In this document: piece after piece, positions 1 through 5,858 of the stretch
Layout of the letters: the number at the start of each line of letters is the position of its first letter
Numbering within the stretch: the stretch's first letter is position 1
Assembly (NCBI GenBank): GCA_947630255.1
Contig: CANRGU010000044.1
Location: forward strand, 1 to 10,543
Source: an uncultured Clostridia bacterium
Lineage (GTDB): Bacteria > Bacillota > Clostridia > TANB77 > CAG-508
Direction of reading: 5' to 3'
DNA: 10,543 nt
Program-made: the position numbers and the translations under genes
Notes under the pieces: model-generated
The model's database searches: none
Seen by the model: only the letters and a program-made list of their open reading frames with translations
What the model was told of the DNA's origin: nothing

Positions 1-99
<99 letters not shown>

Positions 100-109
100 A
101 TTTAAATAT

Positions 110-400
110 TCCCCAATAGCTCAGTTGGTAGAGCGCTCGGCTGTTGAATGTTAGCAGCTCTGTAGAGAAATCTATAGATGAGAAGGTGGCTAAATCGGTG
201 AAACTCGTAAATAACATTAGTTATGCGACAATACCGAGCAAGGCGAAAGCTATGTGTAGAGACTTTACACCACCTACCTAAATCGATAGACATGGTAAAG
301 ATAAAGTCCAGACTACAAATTGTATTTATACAATGTTAATGAAAGTTAATGTAGTAAAGTAACCGATAGGTCGTTGGTTCGAGTCCAACTTGGGGAGCCA
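110..400 (+). tRNA. tRNA-Asn(GUU), interrupted by a group I intron
   Basis: The exons are 110-144 and 360-400. Joined, they give a 76-base tRNA with acceptor stem TCCCCAA/TTGGGGA, D arm GCTC/GAGC, anticodon loop CTGTTAA (anticodon GUU), T arm with GGTTCGAGTCC and an encoded CCA at 398-400. The anticodon stem is CTCGG/CCGAT, leaving one C-U mismatch at its base (27-43). The intron (145-359) lies between anticodon bases 35 and 36, so an unspliced transcript cannot decode Asn. The gene follows the 5S rRNA within about 10 bases and is followed by an intrinsic terminator. The last 7 bases of the tRNA belong to a 24-bp direct repeat that recurs at 1767. Confidence 0.95.
145..359 (+). ncRNA. Self-splicing group I intron (IC3-like) in the tRNA-Asn anticodon
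   Basis: This is a 215-base ribozyme without an ORF. The 5' exon GGCTGT pairs with GCAGCT at 154-159 (P1), leaving the required U-G wobble at the splice site. GTTA at 150-153 pairs with the 3' exon TAAC (P10). The last intron base is G359, as in all group I introns. P2 is 160-166/171-177 with a GAAA tetraloop. P3 is 184-189/270-275 (AGGTGG/CCACCT). P4 is TCGGT 195-199 with ACCGA 233-237. P7, the guanosine site, is GACTTTA 261-267 with TAAAGTC 302-308. P8 is TACC/GGTA, and P9 is ACTAC/GTAGT with another GAAA-capped hairpin at about 336-349. Stretches such as GTGTAGAGACT and TAAAGTCCAG resemble the Azoarcus tRNA-Ile intron from memory. Subgroup IC3 is inferred from this resemblance and the small size. 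Confidence 0.93.
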
Positions 401-417
401 AAAGAATAGCAGATTTG
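394..417 (+). repeat. 24-bp direct repeat, copy A (tRNA-Asn 3' end)
   Basis: The repeat begins GGAGCCAAAAGAATAGCAG and ends GATTTG. It covers the last 7 bases of tRNA-Asn (including CCA) plus 17 bases of flank. An identical copy lies at 1767-1790, 1373 bases downstream. Its position at a tRNA 3' end and the accessory genes between the copies resemble attachment-site repeats of an integrated element, although no recombinase gene is seen. Confidence 0.85.
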
Positions 418-442
418 TGATAACACTTATCTGTTATTTTTT
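405..442 (+). terminator. Intrinsic terminator of the rRNA/tRNA-Asn transcript
   Basis: AATAGCAGAT (405-414) pairs with ATCTGTTATT (429-438) through ten base pairs, one of them G-U, around a 14-base loop. The 3' arm merges into a T run at 437-442. It starts five bases after the tRNA CCA. Its left arm falls inside the 24-bp direct repeat. In the second repeat copy the left arm is present but has no right arm. Confidence 0.8.
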
Positions 443-451
443 ATATTTAAT

Positions 452-469
452 ACAAAACACTTGTTTTGT
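452..469. other. Small perfect inverted repeat upstream of the HNH gene
   Basis: ACAAAAC (452-458) and GTTTTGT (463-469) form a perfect 7-bp stem with a 4-base ACTT loop. It sits between the tRNA terminator and the HNH gene. It could be an operator or a hairpin in the HNH leader. No T run follows, so a terminator role is weak. Confidence 0.45.
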
Positions 470-481
470 TAATAATATTAT

Positions 482-517
482 TATATAATATTATAGGTGG
501 TTTTATGAAAAAAACAT
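482..517 (+). repeat. 36-bp direct repeat, copy A (HNH leader, RBS and start)
   Basis: This segment is identical at all 36 positions to 1888-1923. It contains a TATAAT hexamer (484-489), the ribosome binding site AGGTGG (495-500), the ATG (505) and the first four codons (MKKT) of the HNH gene. Its order relative to the 24-bp repeat is the same at both places, with a spacer of 64 bases here and 97 bases at the second site. Confidence 0.9.
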
Positions 518-879
518 GTAAAATATGTGAGAATAAATTTGATACTGACAATTTTACAAGAGTATACTGTTATAATTGTAGTGGAGAATCAACAAGAAAA
601 AATAATGAGACAAGAAAACATCAAAAAACAATTTTAAGAAGAAGTATGAAATTGCAAGCAATAAAATTGTTAGGAGGAAAATGTAGTATATGTGGATATG
701 ATAGATGTGTTGATGCCTTAGAGTTTCATCATCGAAATCCAAAAGAAAAAGATTTTAAATTAGGGTCTGGAAACACAATTTCATGGGATGAATATAAGGA
801 GGAAGCTTTAAAATGCATTTTAGTTTGCTCAAATTGCCATAAAGAAATACATTATAAAATGGGGTATAAAAAAGATTGA
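505..879 (+). CDS. HNH endonuclease, small zinc-ribbon type
   Basis: A 124-residue protein. It opens with a zinc-ribbon-like pair, C5xxC8 and C22xxC25. A basic linker follows, and then an HNH (beta-beta-alpha metal) nuclease domain at about 55-118: C60xxC63, LEFHH with H75 and H76, and C108SNCH112xxxH116. The paired CxxC motifs probably bind structural zinc, while H75/H76, N110 and H116 fit the catalytic core. An upstream ATG at 466 exists in frame, but AGGTGG placed just before ATG 505 makes 505 the better start. The gene lies immediately after the intron-bearing tRNA, with its first bases inside a 36-bp repeat. Free-standing HNH proteins of this size are common as homing or element-borne nucleases. 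Whether it acts on the tRNA-Asn locus is only inference. It ends in TGA. Confidence 0.85.
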   Translation: MKKTCKICENKFDTDNFTRVYCYNCSGESTRKNNETRKHQKTILRRSMKLQAIKLLGGKCSICGYDRCVDALEFHHRNPKEKDFKLGSGNTISWDEYKEEALKCILVCSNCHKEIHYKMGYKKD

Positions 880-946
880 AAGATTTAATAAATTTGTGCA
901 AGACTATTGGAATAATAAATTGTAATAAATTAATGGAGGAAATAAT

Positions 947-1576
947 ATGAATTTAGAAATAGCAAATGCATTATTTGGTTATTTTGAAACATTATATATT
1001 ATTAATAAAAATTTAATAAGATTATGCGGAGCGGAAGTATTTTATGATAGATTTTCAGAATTTAAGAAGTTAACTCTAGATATAATTCAAGATATTCCTA
1101 GAATAATTCCATATTCATATAGTAATAAAAAAAGTGATTTAGTACTTGATAAGAGAAATGGATTATTAGAATATTATACAGAAATGCCATATTTACTAGA
1201 TAGTTATAAAAATATGTTAAATATACATAAAGAAGTTCTAAACAAAATTAGAAAAATAAGAAATAAGTATGAGCATAAAATGCATGATGTAAAATATAAA
1301 TCTTCTGGAACAGGAACAATGAGCCTATTTGATATTGAATTTAATGTAAATAATGAATTAATTAAGCTATATGCAGGAGAATTAATAAAATTAGTTAAAG
1401 ATATAAATATATTATTTTCTAAAATAGTTCAAGAGGTAAGTTGTTATGCATATGAAAATGAAAAACAAGGATATACATATTATGAAAGACTATGTAGATT
1501 TGACTTTAAAGACTTTAATAAAATTTATGAAAGTGATATATTGAGGAAAATTGGAAAAATAATGAATCCATTTTAA
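947..1576 (+). CDS. Unrecognised helical protein with HEPN-like Rx4H motif
   Basis: A 209-residue protein starting 7 bases after a strong GGAGG (935-939), 67 bases downstream of the HNH gene and in the same direction. It appears almost wholly alpha-helical, with no signal peptide or membrane segment, so it should be cytoplasmic. I do not recognise the family. The one suggestive motif is R105-N-K-Y-E-H110, preceded by a helical basic stretch (KIRKI). That matches the Rx4-6H signature of HEPN ribonucleases found in toxin and anti-phage systems. A single short motif in a helical protein is weak evidence. The gene lies between the two direct-repeat pairs, so it would travel with the HNH gene as cargo. 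No partner antitoxin-like gene is visible in the cassette. Confidence 0.8.
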   Translation: MNLEIANALFGYFETLYIINKNLIRLCGAEVFYDRFSEFKKLTLDIIQDIPRIIPYSYSNKKSDLVLDKRNGLLEYYTEMPYLLDSYKNMLNIHKEVLNKIRKIRNKYEHKMHDVKYKSSGTGTMSLFDIEFNVNNELIKLYAGELIKLVKDINILFSKIVQEVSCYAYENEKQGYTYYERLCRFDFKDFNKIYESDILRKIGKIMNPF

Positions 1577-1766
1577 AAAATAACATTTTTTAAGAGTTCC
1601 ATTTAAATATAAAGAAGGTTCTTTTAAATACTACGAGAAAAAGTAAAAGAAAAATTAAAGGTATAATAGATTAAATAAAATGGAATAAAAATATTGCTAT
1701 AACTAAATTTGAAACGGAAATAAGTAGCTTTTTTAAGATAGATTTTTCGCATATAAGTATCGTTAA
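1577..1766. other. AT-rich gap without a recognisable gene
   Basis: About 190 bases between the Rx4H gene and repeat copy B. There is no convincing ORF, no strong hairpin followed by a T run, and no similarity that I can see to the tRNA or the intron. It may be residue of the element's end. Confidence 0.5.
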
Positions 1767-1790
1767 GGAGCCAAAAGAATAGCAGATTTG
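1767..1790 (+). repeat. 24-bp direct repeat, copy B
   Basis: Identical to 394-417: the last seven bases of tRNA-Asn with CCA plus 17 flanking bases. The upstream sequence (TATCGTTAA) does not continue the tRNA acceptor or T arm, so this is a displaced tRNA-end fragment and not a second tRNA gene. It carries only the left arm of the tRNA terminator. Confidence 0.85.
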
Positions 1791-1820
1791 GACGAAAGAA
1801 AACAAATGTGGTCAAAAGTA

Positions 1821-1849
1821 TTGATAAAAAATATAAAAGTTAATATAAT
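1821..1849 (+). promoter_or_regulatory. Sigma-A-type promoter for the transglutaminase-like operon
   Basis: TTGATA (1821-1826) and a perfect TATAAT (1844-1849) are separated by 17 bases. The promoter starts 31 bases after repeat copy B and points at the genes from 1990. If the repeat marks the right edge of an inserted cassette, this is the native promoter of the downstream operon, placed just outside the insertion. Confidence 0.7.
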
Positions 1850-1887
1850 AACGAGCAACATGCTACAAAATTTGGCAATCAAATTCA

Positions 1888-1923
1888 TATATAATATTAT
1901 AGGTGGTTTTATGAAAAAAACAT
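1888..1923 (+). repeat. 36-bp direct repeat, copy B
   Basis: Identical to 482-517. It carries TATAAT, AGGTGG and an ATG at 1911, followed by MKKT codons. After the repeat the sequence departs from the HNH gene, as if the body of a second HNH copy had been lost or replaced. Confidence 0.9.
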
Positions 1924-1979
1924 TTTATTTTTTTAAATCATGTGTTATTATAAACGTAATAAGTTATATTAAAAAATAA
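1911..1979 (+). pseudogene. 22-codon ORF, likely relic of an HNH gene start
   Basis: The ATG has the same AGGTGG ribosome binding site as the HNH gene and encodes MKKT before diverging into FYFFKSCVII and a stop at 1977-1979. No zinc ligands remain. It could still be translated as a leader peptide for the gene starting at 1990, since it lies between the 1844 promoter hexamer and that gene. A relic of a duplicated HNH 5' end is the simpler reading. Confidence 0.4.
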
Positions 1980-1989
1980 AGGATAAATA

Positions 1990-3885
1990 ATGGATATACA
2001 AGATTTAATAATAGAATTAGACGACGATGAAAAAAGACAAATATTATATGATGAAGATTTTCATAAAAAACATGAACTTGATAATAACGATTTAATGAAA
2101 ATTATAAATTCATTAAAAAAGAAAAGTAAAGAAGAACTTTTATTTGACAAAGAATTAATTGTAGATAAATTACATTTAGATCATAAACAAATTACTGAAT
2201 TAGCAAAAGAATTGCCTACAGATGAAGAAAAAAATAAAATAATAAGTGATTATGGATTAGAAAAATTTTATGAATACTGCATTATAAAAACTTTTAGTGT
2301 TGAAAGTAAAATAAAAAAAGTTTTGGAAGATGATGAATTAGATAGATACCAAAAAATATCAATATTGTCTACATTAAATCCAGAAGAGATATGCAATTTT
2401 TTAAGGGAAAACAGAGAATTTTGTTTAAGTAATGATATTCGCCCTTATGAAATAGTAACAGAATTAAATAGTAATGATCAAAAAATTTTTATAGAAAATT
2501 TTGAAGATGTAGGTTTAGAAATAAATGAAAAAAGAGAAATTTTAGTAAGATTACATGAAGATGTAAAGCAAACTATTAATATAGAAAATTTGCCTGAAGA
2601 ATATAAAACTGCAATTAGCATGAAAACAAATGAAATTGGAGTAATAATAATTAATTTAGGTTCAGATAGAAATTTAGAGGACTATAGAGGTTTAGACAAT
2701 TTAATATCAGTAAATGCAGAAAAGTTTACAGAGGAAGAAAAATTAAAATTCATGAAATTATGTGATATATGTCCGAATCTAAGAGTCAAAAATTCTTTAA
2801 AAAGTATGATAGAATTTTATTCAACAGGACTAGAATATAAAGAAGCTGAAATGTGGATATCATCAGTAATGGAGACTTTAAAACCTGAATTTTCAAAAGC
2901 ACAAAAAGTAGCTATAATAGACAATGCTATAGGTAAAAAAATAAGTTATAGTCCAGATTTTGGAACAGAAGTATTTGATGATTCAGATTCTAGAGCATTA
3001 TGGAAAATAATTTCTTCTGGATATGGGGTATGTAATGGAATAGCCAGAGTTGAACAGTATATGCTTGATAGAGCCGGAATAGATAGTGAATTAGTGGAAA
3101 GTGATACACATACTTTTTTAAAATTAAAAGACATTGAGCTTCCATTTGCAAATGGTGAATTTAAAAGGGGAACTACTATATTAGATCCAACATGGAATTT
3201 AGCTTCACATAGATTCAAAGGAAAACCAAATAATTTTTGCTTAAGTTATGAAGAAATTAGAAGACATGATATAGATAGTAACGGAAAAGATCATAATTGT
3301 CATAAAAATGATAAAGAGTTGCAAGACGCAACAATGAATTTAGATGAGCAAAGTTTAAGAATGTTGTTTTCAAGTGTAGGACTAGCTGATAAAGATGGAC
3401 AATTTCCAATAAAAGATTTAATAGACGAGTCAAAATCAATAGATAAAATTTATGCAAATGATCCAAAAGAAAATATTAAAGAACAGTTTCTACTTCTGTC
3501 AAAAACTTGCCCTGAATTTGCAAGATGTCAAGACTCAAGTATGGAAGTTTTAAAAGATGTATTTTTAGACAATGAAAATTTAAAATTTGATAAGTGTGTT
3601 GTAAATAGAGTTTATGAAAAATCAGATAAGCAAAAAAGACCAATTATGTATGTATACATTGCCTCGGAAGAATTAGGAAAAAAATTTTATTATGCAGATA
3701 AAGAACGTGATGAATTAATAGAAATAAAACAAGAAGAGTTTGAAAAACGATTTGAATGTTATGATAGAGATTTAGAAAAAGCAGATGGAATAAGACCATG
3801 GGAAGATGATAAAGAACAAAAGGAAAATATAAATTTAGAAAATTCTTCTGGAAAATTAGTAGCAGAAGAAGGTGAAGAAAGATGA
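1990..3885 (+). CDS. Large protein with transglutaminase-like (TGc) cysteine protease-fold domain
   Basis: A 631-residue protein with no signal peptide or membrane helix, hence probably cytoplasmic. Residues 1-300 are helical, acidic and unrecognised. The TGc domain spans about 300-410. It begins with an IDNAIGKKISYSPDFG segment (311-326), and the triad is visible as C348 in GYGVCNG, H374 in DTHTFL and D399 in LDPTWN. The C-terminal 220 residues are unrecognised and end in a Glu/Lys-rich tail. The triad is intact, so a cysteine-based peptidase, transglutaminase or amidase activity is possible, but the substrate is unknown. The start is supported by AGGAT (1980-1984) just upstream. The stop overlaps the next start by ATGA, which implies translational coupling. 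The tail-to-head coupling with a small protein suggests the two act together. Confidence 0.88.
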   Translation: MDIQDLIIELDDDEKRQILYDEDFHKKHELDNNDLMKIINSLKKKSKEELLFDKELIVDKLHLDHKQITELAKELPTDEEKNKIISDYGLEKFYEYCIIKTFSVESKIKKVLEDDELDRYQKISILSTLNPEEICNFLRENREFCLSNDIRPYEIVTELNSNDQKIFIENFEDVGLEINEKREILVRLHEDVKQTINIENLPEEYKTAISMKTNEIGVIIINLGSDRNLEDYRGLDNLISVNAEKFTEEEKLKFMKLCDICPNLRVKNSLKSMIEFYSTGLEYKEAEMWISSVMETLKPEFSKAQKVAIIDNAIGKKISYSPDFGTEVFDDSDSRALWKIISSGYGVCNGIARVEQYMLDRAGIDSELVESDTHTFLKLKDIELPFANGEFKRGTTILDPTWNLASHRFKGKPNNFCLSYEEIRRHDIDSNGKDHNCHKNDKELQDATMNLDEQSLRMLFSSVGLADKDGQFPIKDLIDESKSIDKIYANDPKENIKEQFLLLSKTCPEFARCQDSSMEVLKDVFLDNENLKFDKCVVNRVYEKSDKQKRPIMYVYIASEELGKKFYYADKERDELIEIKQEEFEKRFECYDRDLEKADGIRPWEDDKEQKENINLENSSGKLVAEEGEER

Positions 3886-4106
3886 ATTTTTTTAAAAGTA
3901 TAATTTCAAAGATAAAAAAAATATTTAATAAACATGAAGATATAAAAATGTTAGAAGAATCAAAAGTGATTAATAACAGTTACGCAAAAGATGAGTTTGT
4001 TAAAAGCTTAAAAGTAAATATAAATAAAGCAATTAAAAAGAAAAAAGTTGAAACACTAATTTGTGATGGAGATGGATTAGGGATAAATAATAAAATCACA
4101 TATTAA
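3882..4106 (+). CDS. Small basic protein coupled to the transglutaminase-like gene
   Basis: A 74-residue protein whose ATG overlaps the upstream stop (ATGA, 3882-3885), so it is probably translated by the same ribosomes. The N terminus (MNFFKSIISKIKKIFNK) looks like an amphipathic basic helix that could touch the membrane. The middle contains SYAKDEFVKSLKVN. The tail KKKKVETLICDGDGLGI is the most distinctive part: I recall similar VETLxCxGDGLGI tails in small uncharacterised Firmicutes proteins, but cannot confirm this here. No enzymatic motif is seen. It may be a substrate, modified partner or localiser of the TGc protein. Function unknown. Confidence 0.75.
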   Translation: MNFFKSIISKIKKIFNKHEDIKMLEESKVINNSYAKDEFVKSLKVNINKAIKKKKVETLICDGDGLGINNKITY

Positions 4107-4136
4107 ATCTTTGTATTTTAATACACGGGAGTATCT

Positions 4137-5126
4137 ATGAGAAATTTAAAAGAGAGGTTAAAAAATAGAACAATAGACTATGAAAAATTAATTAAATATG
4201 GATTTGTAAATGATAAAGATGTATATACATACAAGACAAATATATATCATAATCAATTTGAATTAAACATATTTTTTTCAGAAGAAAAGCAATATTCAAA
4301 ATTAATTGACATAGAAAACAAGGAGGAATATGCCCTTGTAGATATCGAGGACTCATCAGGAGAATTTATAGGCAAATTAAAAGAAGAATATGAATGTATA
4401 ATAGAAGATATAATAACGAATTGCACAAATAAAGAGATCTTTAAAAGCATTCAAGCAATAAATATTATTAATTATATAAAGAAAAAATATAATGATGAAT
4501 TGGAATTTTTATGGGAGAAATTTGATGATAATGCCATTTGGAGAAATAAGCAAAATAATAAATGGTATGCTTTACTATTAACAGTATCAAAAAACAAATT
4601 AGGCATTGAATCAGGTGATATTATTGAGATTATTGACTTAAGATATCAAAAAGAGAAAATAGAAGAAATAATAGATAATAAAAATATATTTCCAGGTTAT
4701 CACATGAATAAAAAAAGTTGGATAACAATAAAACTTGATAATTCAGTAGATATAAAACAAATATATAAATTAATTGATAATAGTTATAAAATTTCAATTG
4801 GAAATAAATGTGGACTAACAGGTGACAATTTATCTCAAAAAGTATATGATTATTTAACTACAATACCAAAAGGAAAAGTTGTAACATACAAGCAAGTGGC
4901 AGAACATTTAGGAAATAAAGGACTGGCAAGGGTTGTTGGAAATATACTTCACAAAAATCCAGATGGAGACAAATATCCTTGTTATAAAGTTTTAAATTCT
5001 AAAGGTGAGCTTGCTGAAAATTTTGTATTTGGTGGAAAGGATATACAAAGAAAGAGGTTAGAAAATGAAGGGATTAAGGTCATAAATAATATAGTAGACC
5101 TTAAATTATATCAATGGAAAGAATAG
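4137..5126 (+). CDS. YjbR-like / alkyltransferase-like (MGMT family) fusion protein
   Basis: A 329-residue protein in three parts. Residues 1-110 are an unassigned N-terminal region. Residues about 118-222 match the MmcQ/YjbR fold: LWEKFDDNAIWRNKQNNKWY, PGYHMNKKSWITIKLD, LIDNSYKIS. Residues about 231-315 match the DNA-binding domain of O6-alkylguanine methyltransferases: IPKGKVVTYKQVAEHLGN, the GLARVVGN helix with R265, N273-P, and PCYKV with C282 in place of the classical PCHRV. The cysteine is retained, so true alkyl transfer remains possible; the His to Tyr change is common in alkyltransferase-like clostridial proteins as I recall them. It likely acts on alkylated DNA. GGGAG (4127-4131) precedes the ATG. 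It stands 30 bases after the small gene and may share its transcript. Confidence 0.88.
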   Translation: MRNLKERLKNRTIDYEKLIKYGFVNDKDVYTYKTNIYHNQFELNIFFSEEKQYSKLIDIENKEEYALVDIEDSSGEFIGKLKEEYECIIEDIITNCTNKEIFKSIQAINIINYIKKKYNDELEFLWEKFDDNAIWRNKQNNKWYALLLTVSKNKLGIESGDIIEIIDLRYQKEKIEEIIDNKNIFPGYHMNKKSWITIKLDNSVDIKQIYKLIDNSYKISIGNKCGLTGDNLSQKVYDYLTTIPKGKVVTYKQVAEHLGNKGLARVVGNILHKNPDGDKYPCYKVLNSKGELAENFVFGGKDIQRKRLENEGIKVINNIVDLKLYQWKE

Positions 5127-5145
5127 TAAATAGATATTATAAAAA

Positions 5146-5175
5146 TTGCAAAAACATATCTTTATAAATTATTAA
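5146..5175 (+). promoter_or_regulatory. Possible promoter of tRNA-Ser
   Basis: TTGCAA (5146-5151) and TATTAA (5170-5175) are 18 bases apart, 24 bases before the tRNA. In such AT-rich sequence the -10 match is weak. Confidence 0.35.
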
Positions 5176-5198
5176 ATATGTGTTAATATATTAACAAT

Positions 5199-5290
5199 GG
5201 AGTGGTATCGAAGTGGTCATAACGAAGCTGTCTCGAAAACAGTTAGCCATTTAAAGTGGCACGTGGGTTCGAATCCCACCCACTCCGCCA
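5199..5290 (+). tRNA. tRNA-Ser(CGA)
   Basis: A 92-base class II tRNA. It has acceptor GGAGTGG/CCACTCC, anticodon stem CTGT/ACAG around loop CTCGAAA (anticodon CGA, reading UCG), a long variable arm with GCCA/TGGC, T arm GTGGGTTCGAATCCCAC, discriminator G and encoded CCA at 5288-5290. The long variable arm and the anticodon agree on serine. UCG should be a rare codon in so AT-rich a genome, so a dedicated CGA isoacceptor is of some note. Confidence 0.95.
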
Positions 5291-5305
5291 AATATAAAAT
5301 GACTT

Positions 5306-5325
5306 AGATTAGAAAAATCTTTATT
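5306..5325 (+). terminator. Weak hairpin after tRNA-Ser
   Basis: AGATT (5306-5310) pairs with AATCT (5316-5320), followed by TTATT. It is short and AT-rich, and is offered only because it lies where a tRNA terminator is expected. Confidence 0.35.
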
Positions 5326-5329
5326 AAAA

Positions 5330-5356
5330 TGAAACTTTTTATAAATCTTTATGGTA
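5330..5356 (+). promoter_or_regulatory. ECF-type promoter of the sigma operon
   Basis: TGAAAC followed by TTTTT (5330-5340) matches the -35 element of ECF sigma promoters (sigma-W/X/M/V type). GGTA (5353-5356) lies 17 bases further, where CGTA/CGTC is typical. It sits 23 bases before the sigma gene start, which suggests autoregulation. Confidence 0.6.
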
Positions 5357-5378
5357 TTATTTATAACAGGTGATATTT

Positions 5379-5858
5379 ATGGAATATATAGATAAAAATA
5401 GATATTTAGAAAGAATGGTAGAAAAATATTCAGATATGATATACAGACTGGCTTTAGTAAGAACTAGATCAAGAGAAAATAGTGAAGATGTTTATCAAGA
5501 GGTATTTTTTAGGCTTGCTAAGAAACTACCACAATTTGAAAGTGAAGAACATGAAAAAGCTTGGCTTATAAGAGTTACAATTAATTGTAGTAAAAATTTA
5601 TTAAATTCTAACTATTTAAAATATAAATCTGAGATGAAAGAAGATATCACATTTGAAACAAAAGAAAGACATGACATTTATTATGCAGTAGAAGAATTGC
5701 CTTTAAAATATAGAACTATTATCCATTTATATTACTATGAAAATTAAAAAATAAATGAAATAAGTAAAATTTTAAAAACAAATGAAAACACAATAAAAAC
5801 TAGACTTGCACGAGCAAGAGAAAAACTGAAAGAAAAAATTGAAGGAGGTATAGAATAA
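5379..5858 (+). pseudogene. ECF sigma factor gene interrupted by an in-frame TAA
   Basis: The reading frame encodes an ECF sigma-70 factor of about 159 codons, normal for the family, but codon 123 is TAA (5745-5747). Before it lies sigma region 2 (about 13-75: SEDVYQEVFFRL, WLIRVTINCSKNLL) and the start of region 4 (VEELPLKYRTIIHLYYYEN). After it, still in frame, comes the rest of region 4: KINEISKIL, then the recognition helix area NENTIKTRLARAREKLK, ending at TAA 5856-5858. The interrupted site normally holds Tyr or Leu before the I-x-E-I helix, so one substitution would explain it. ATG 5379 is chosen because AGGTGA (5368-5373) serves as its RBS; the in-frame GTG at 5370 lies inside that RBS. 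The frame's end overlaps the next start (TAATG). The 122-residue truncated product would lack -35 recognition. Confidence 0.88.

Noticed and set aside
110..180. tRNA-Asn as a broken pseudogene
   Set aside because: Removing 145-359 restores an intact tRNA, and the inserted sequence has full group I intron structure with matching P1 and P10.
102..293. Minus-strand 63-codon ORF over the tRNA-Asn and intron
   Set aside because: It overlaps a structured tRNA and ribozyme on the other strand, has no protein-like features, and is explained by those RNAs.
461..489. TTGTTT-N17-TATAAT promoter for the HNH gene
   Set aside because: The implied transcript start at about 496 falls inside the ribosome binding site, so it would not give a normal leader. 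The hexamer may be chance in AT-rich DNA.
466..504. Earlier ATG (466) as the HNH start
   Set aside because: It would add 13 residues encoded by the leader and by the RBS itself (AGGTGG); ATG 505 has the properly spaced RBS.
1837..1855. Resemblance of AAAGTTAATATAATAA to the intron 3' end
   Set aside because: Short, AT-rich and imperfect; it is better explained as the promoter -10 region.
1788..1979. 63-codon ORF reading through the second repeat pair
   Set aside because: It begins with TTG inside repeat copy B, has no RBS and runs through a strong promoter. Only the 22-codon part from 1911 has translation signals.
394..1990. Integrase-driven island or insertion sequence
   Set aside because: No integrase or transposase gene and no terminal inverted repeats were seen; only direct repeats and an HNH gene, so a standard IS or island label is not supported.
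2946..3466. Minus-strand ORFs inside the TGc gene
   Set aside because: Antisense shadows of a gene with a clear catalytic triad, lacking RBS and recognisable domains.
5745..5747. TAA recoded as an amino acid
   Set aside because: TAA ends several other genes here (1576, 5858, 8105), so general reassignment is excluded; a local mutation or error is simpler.
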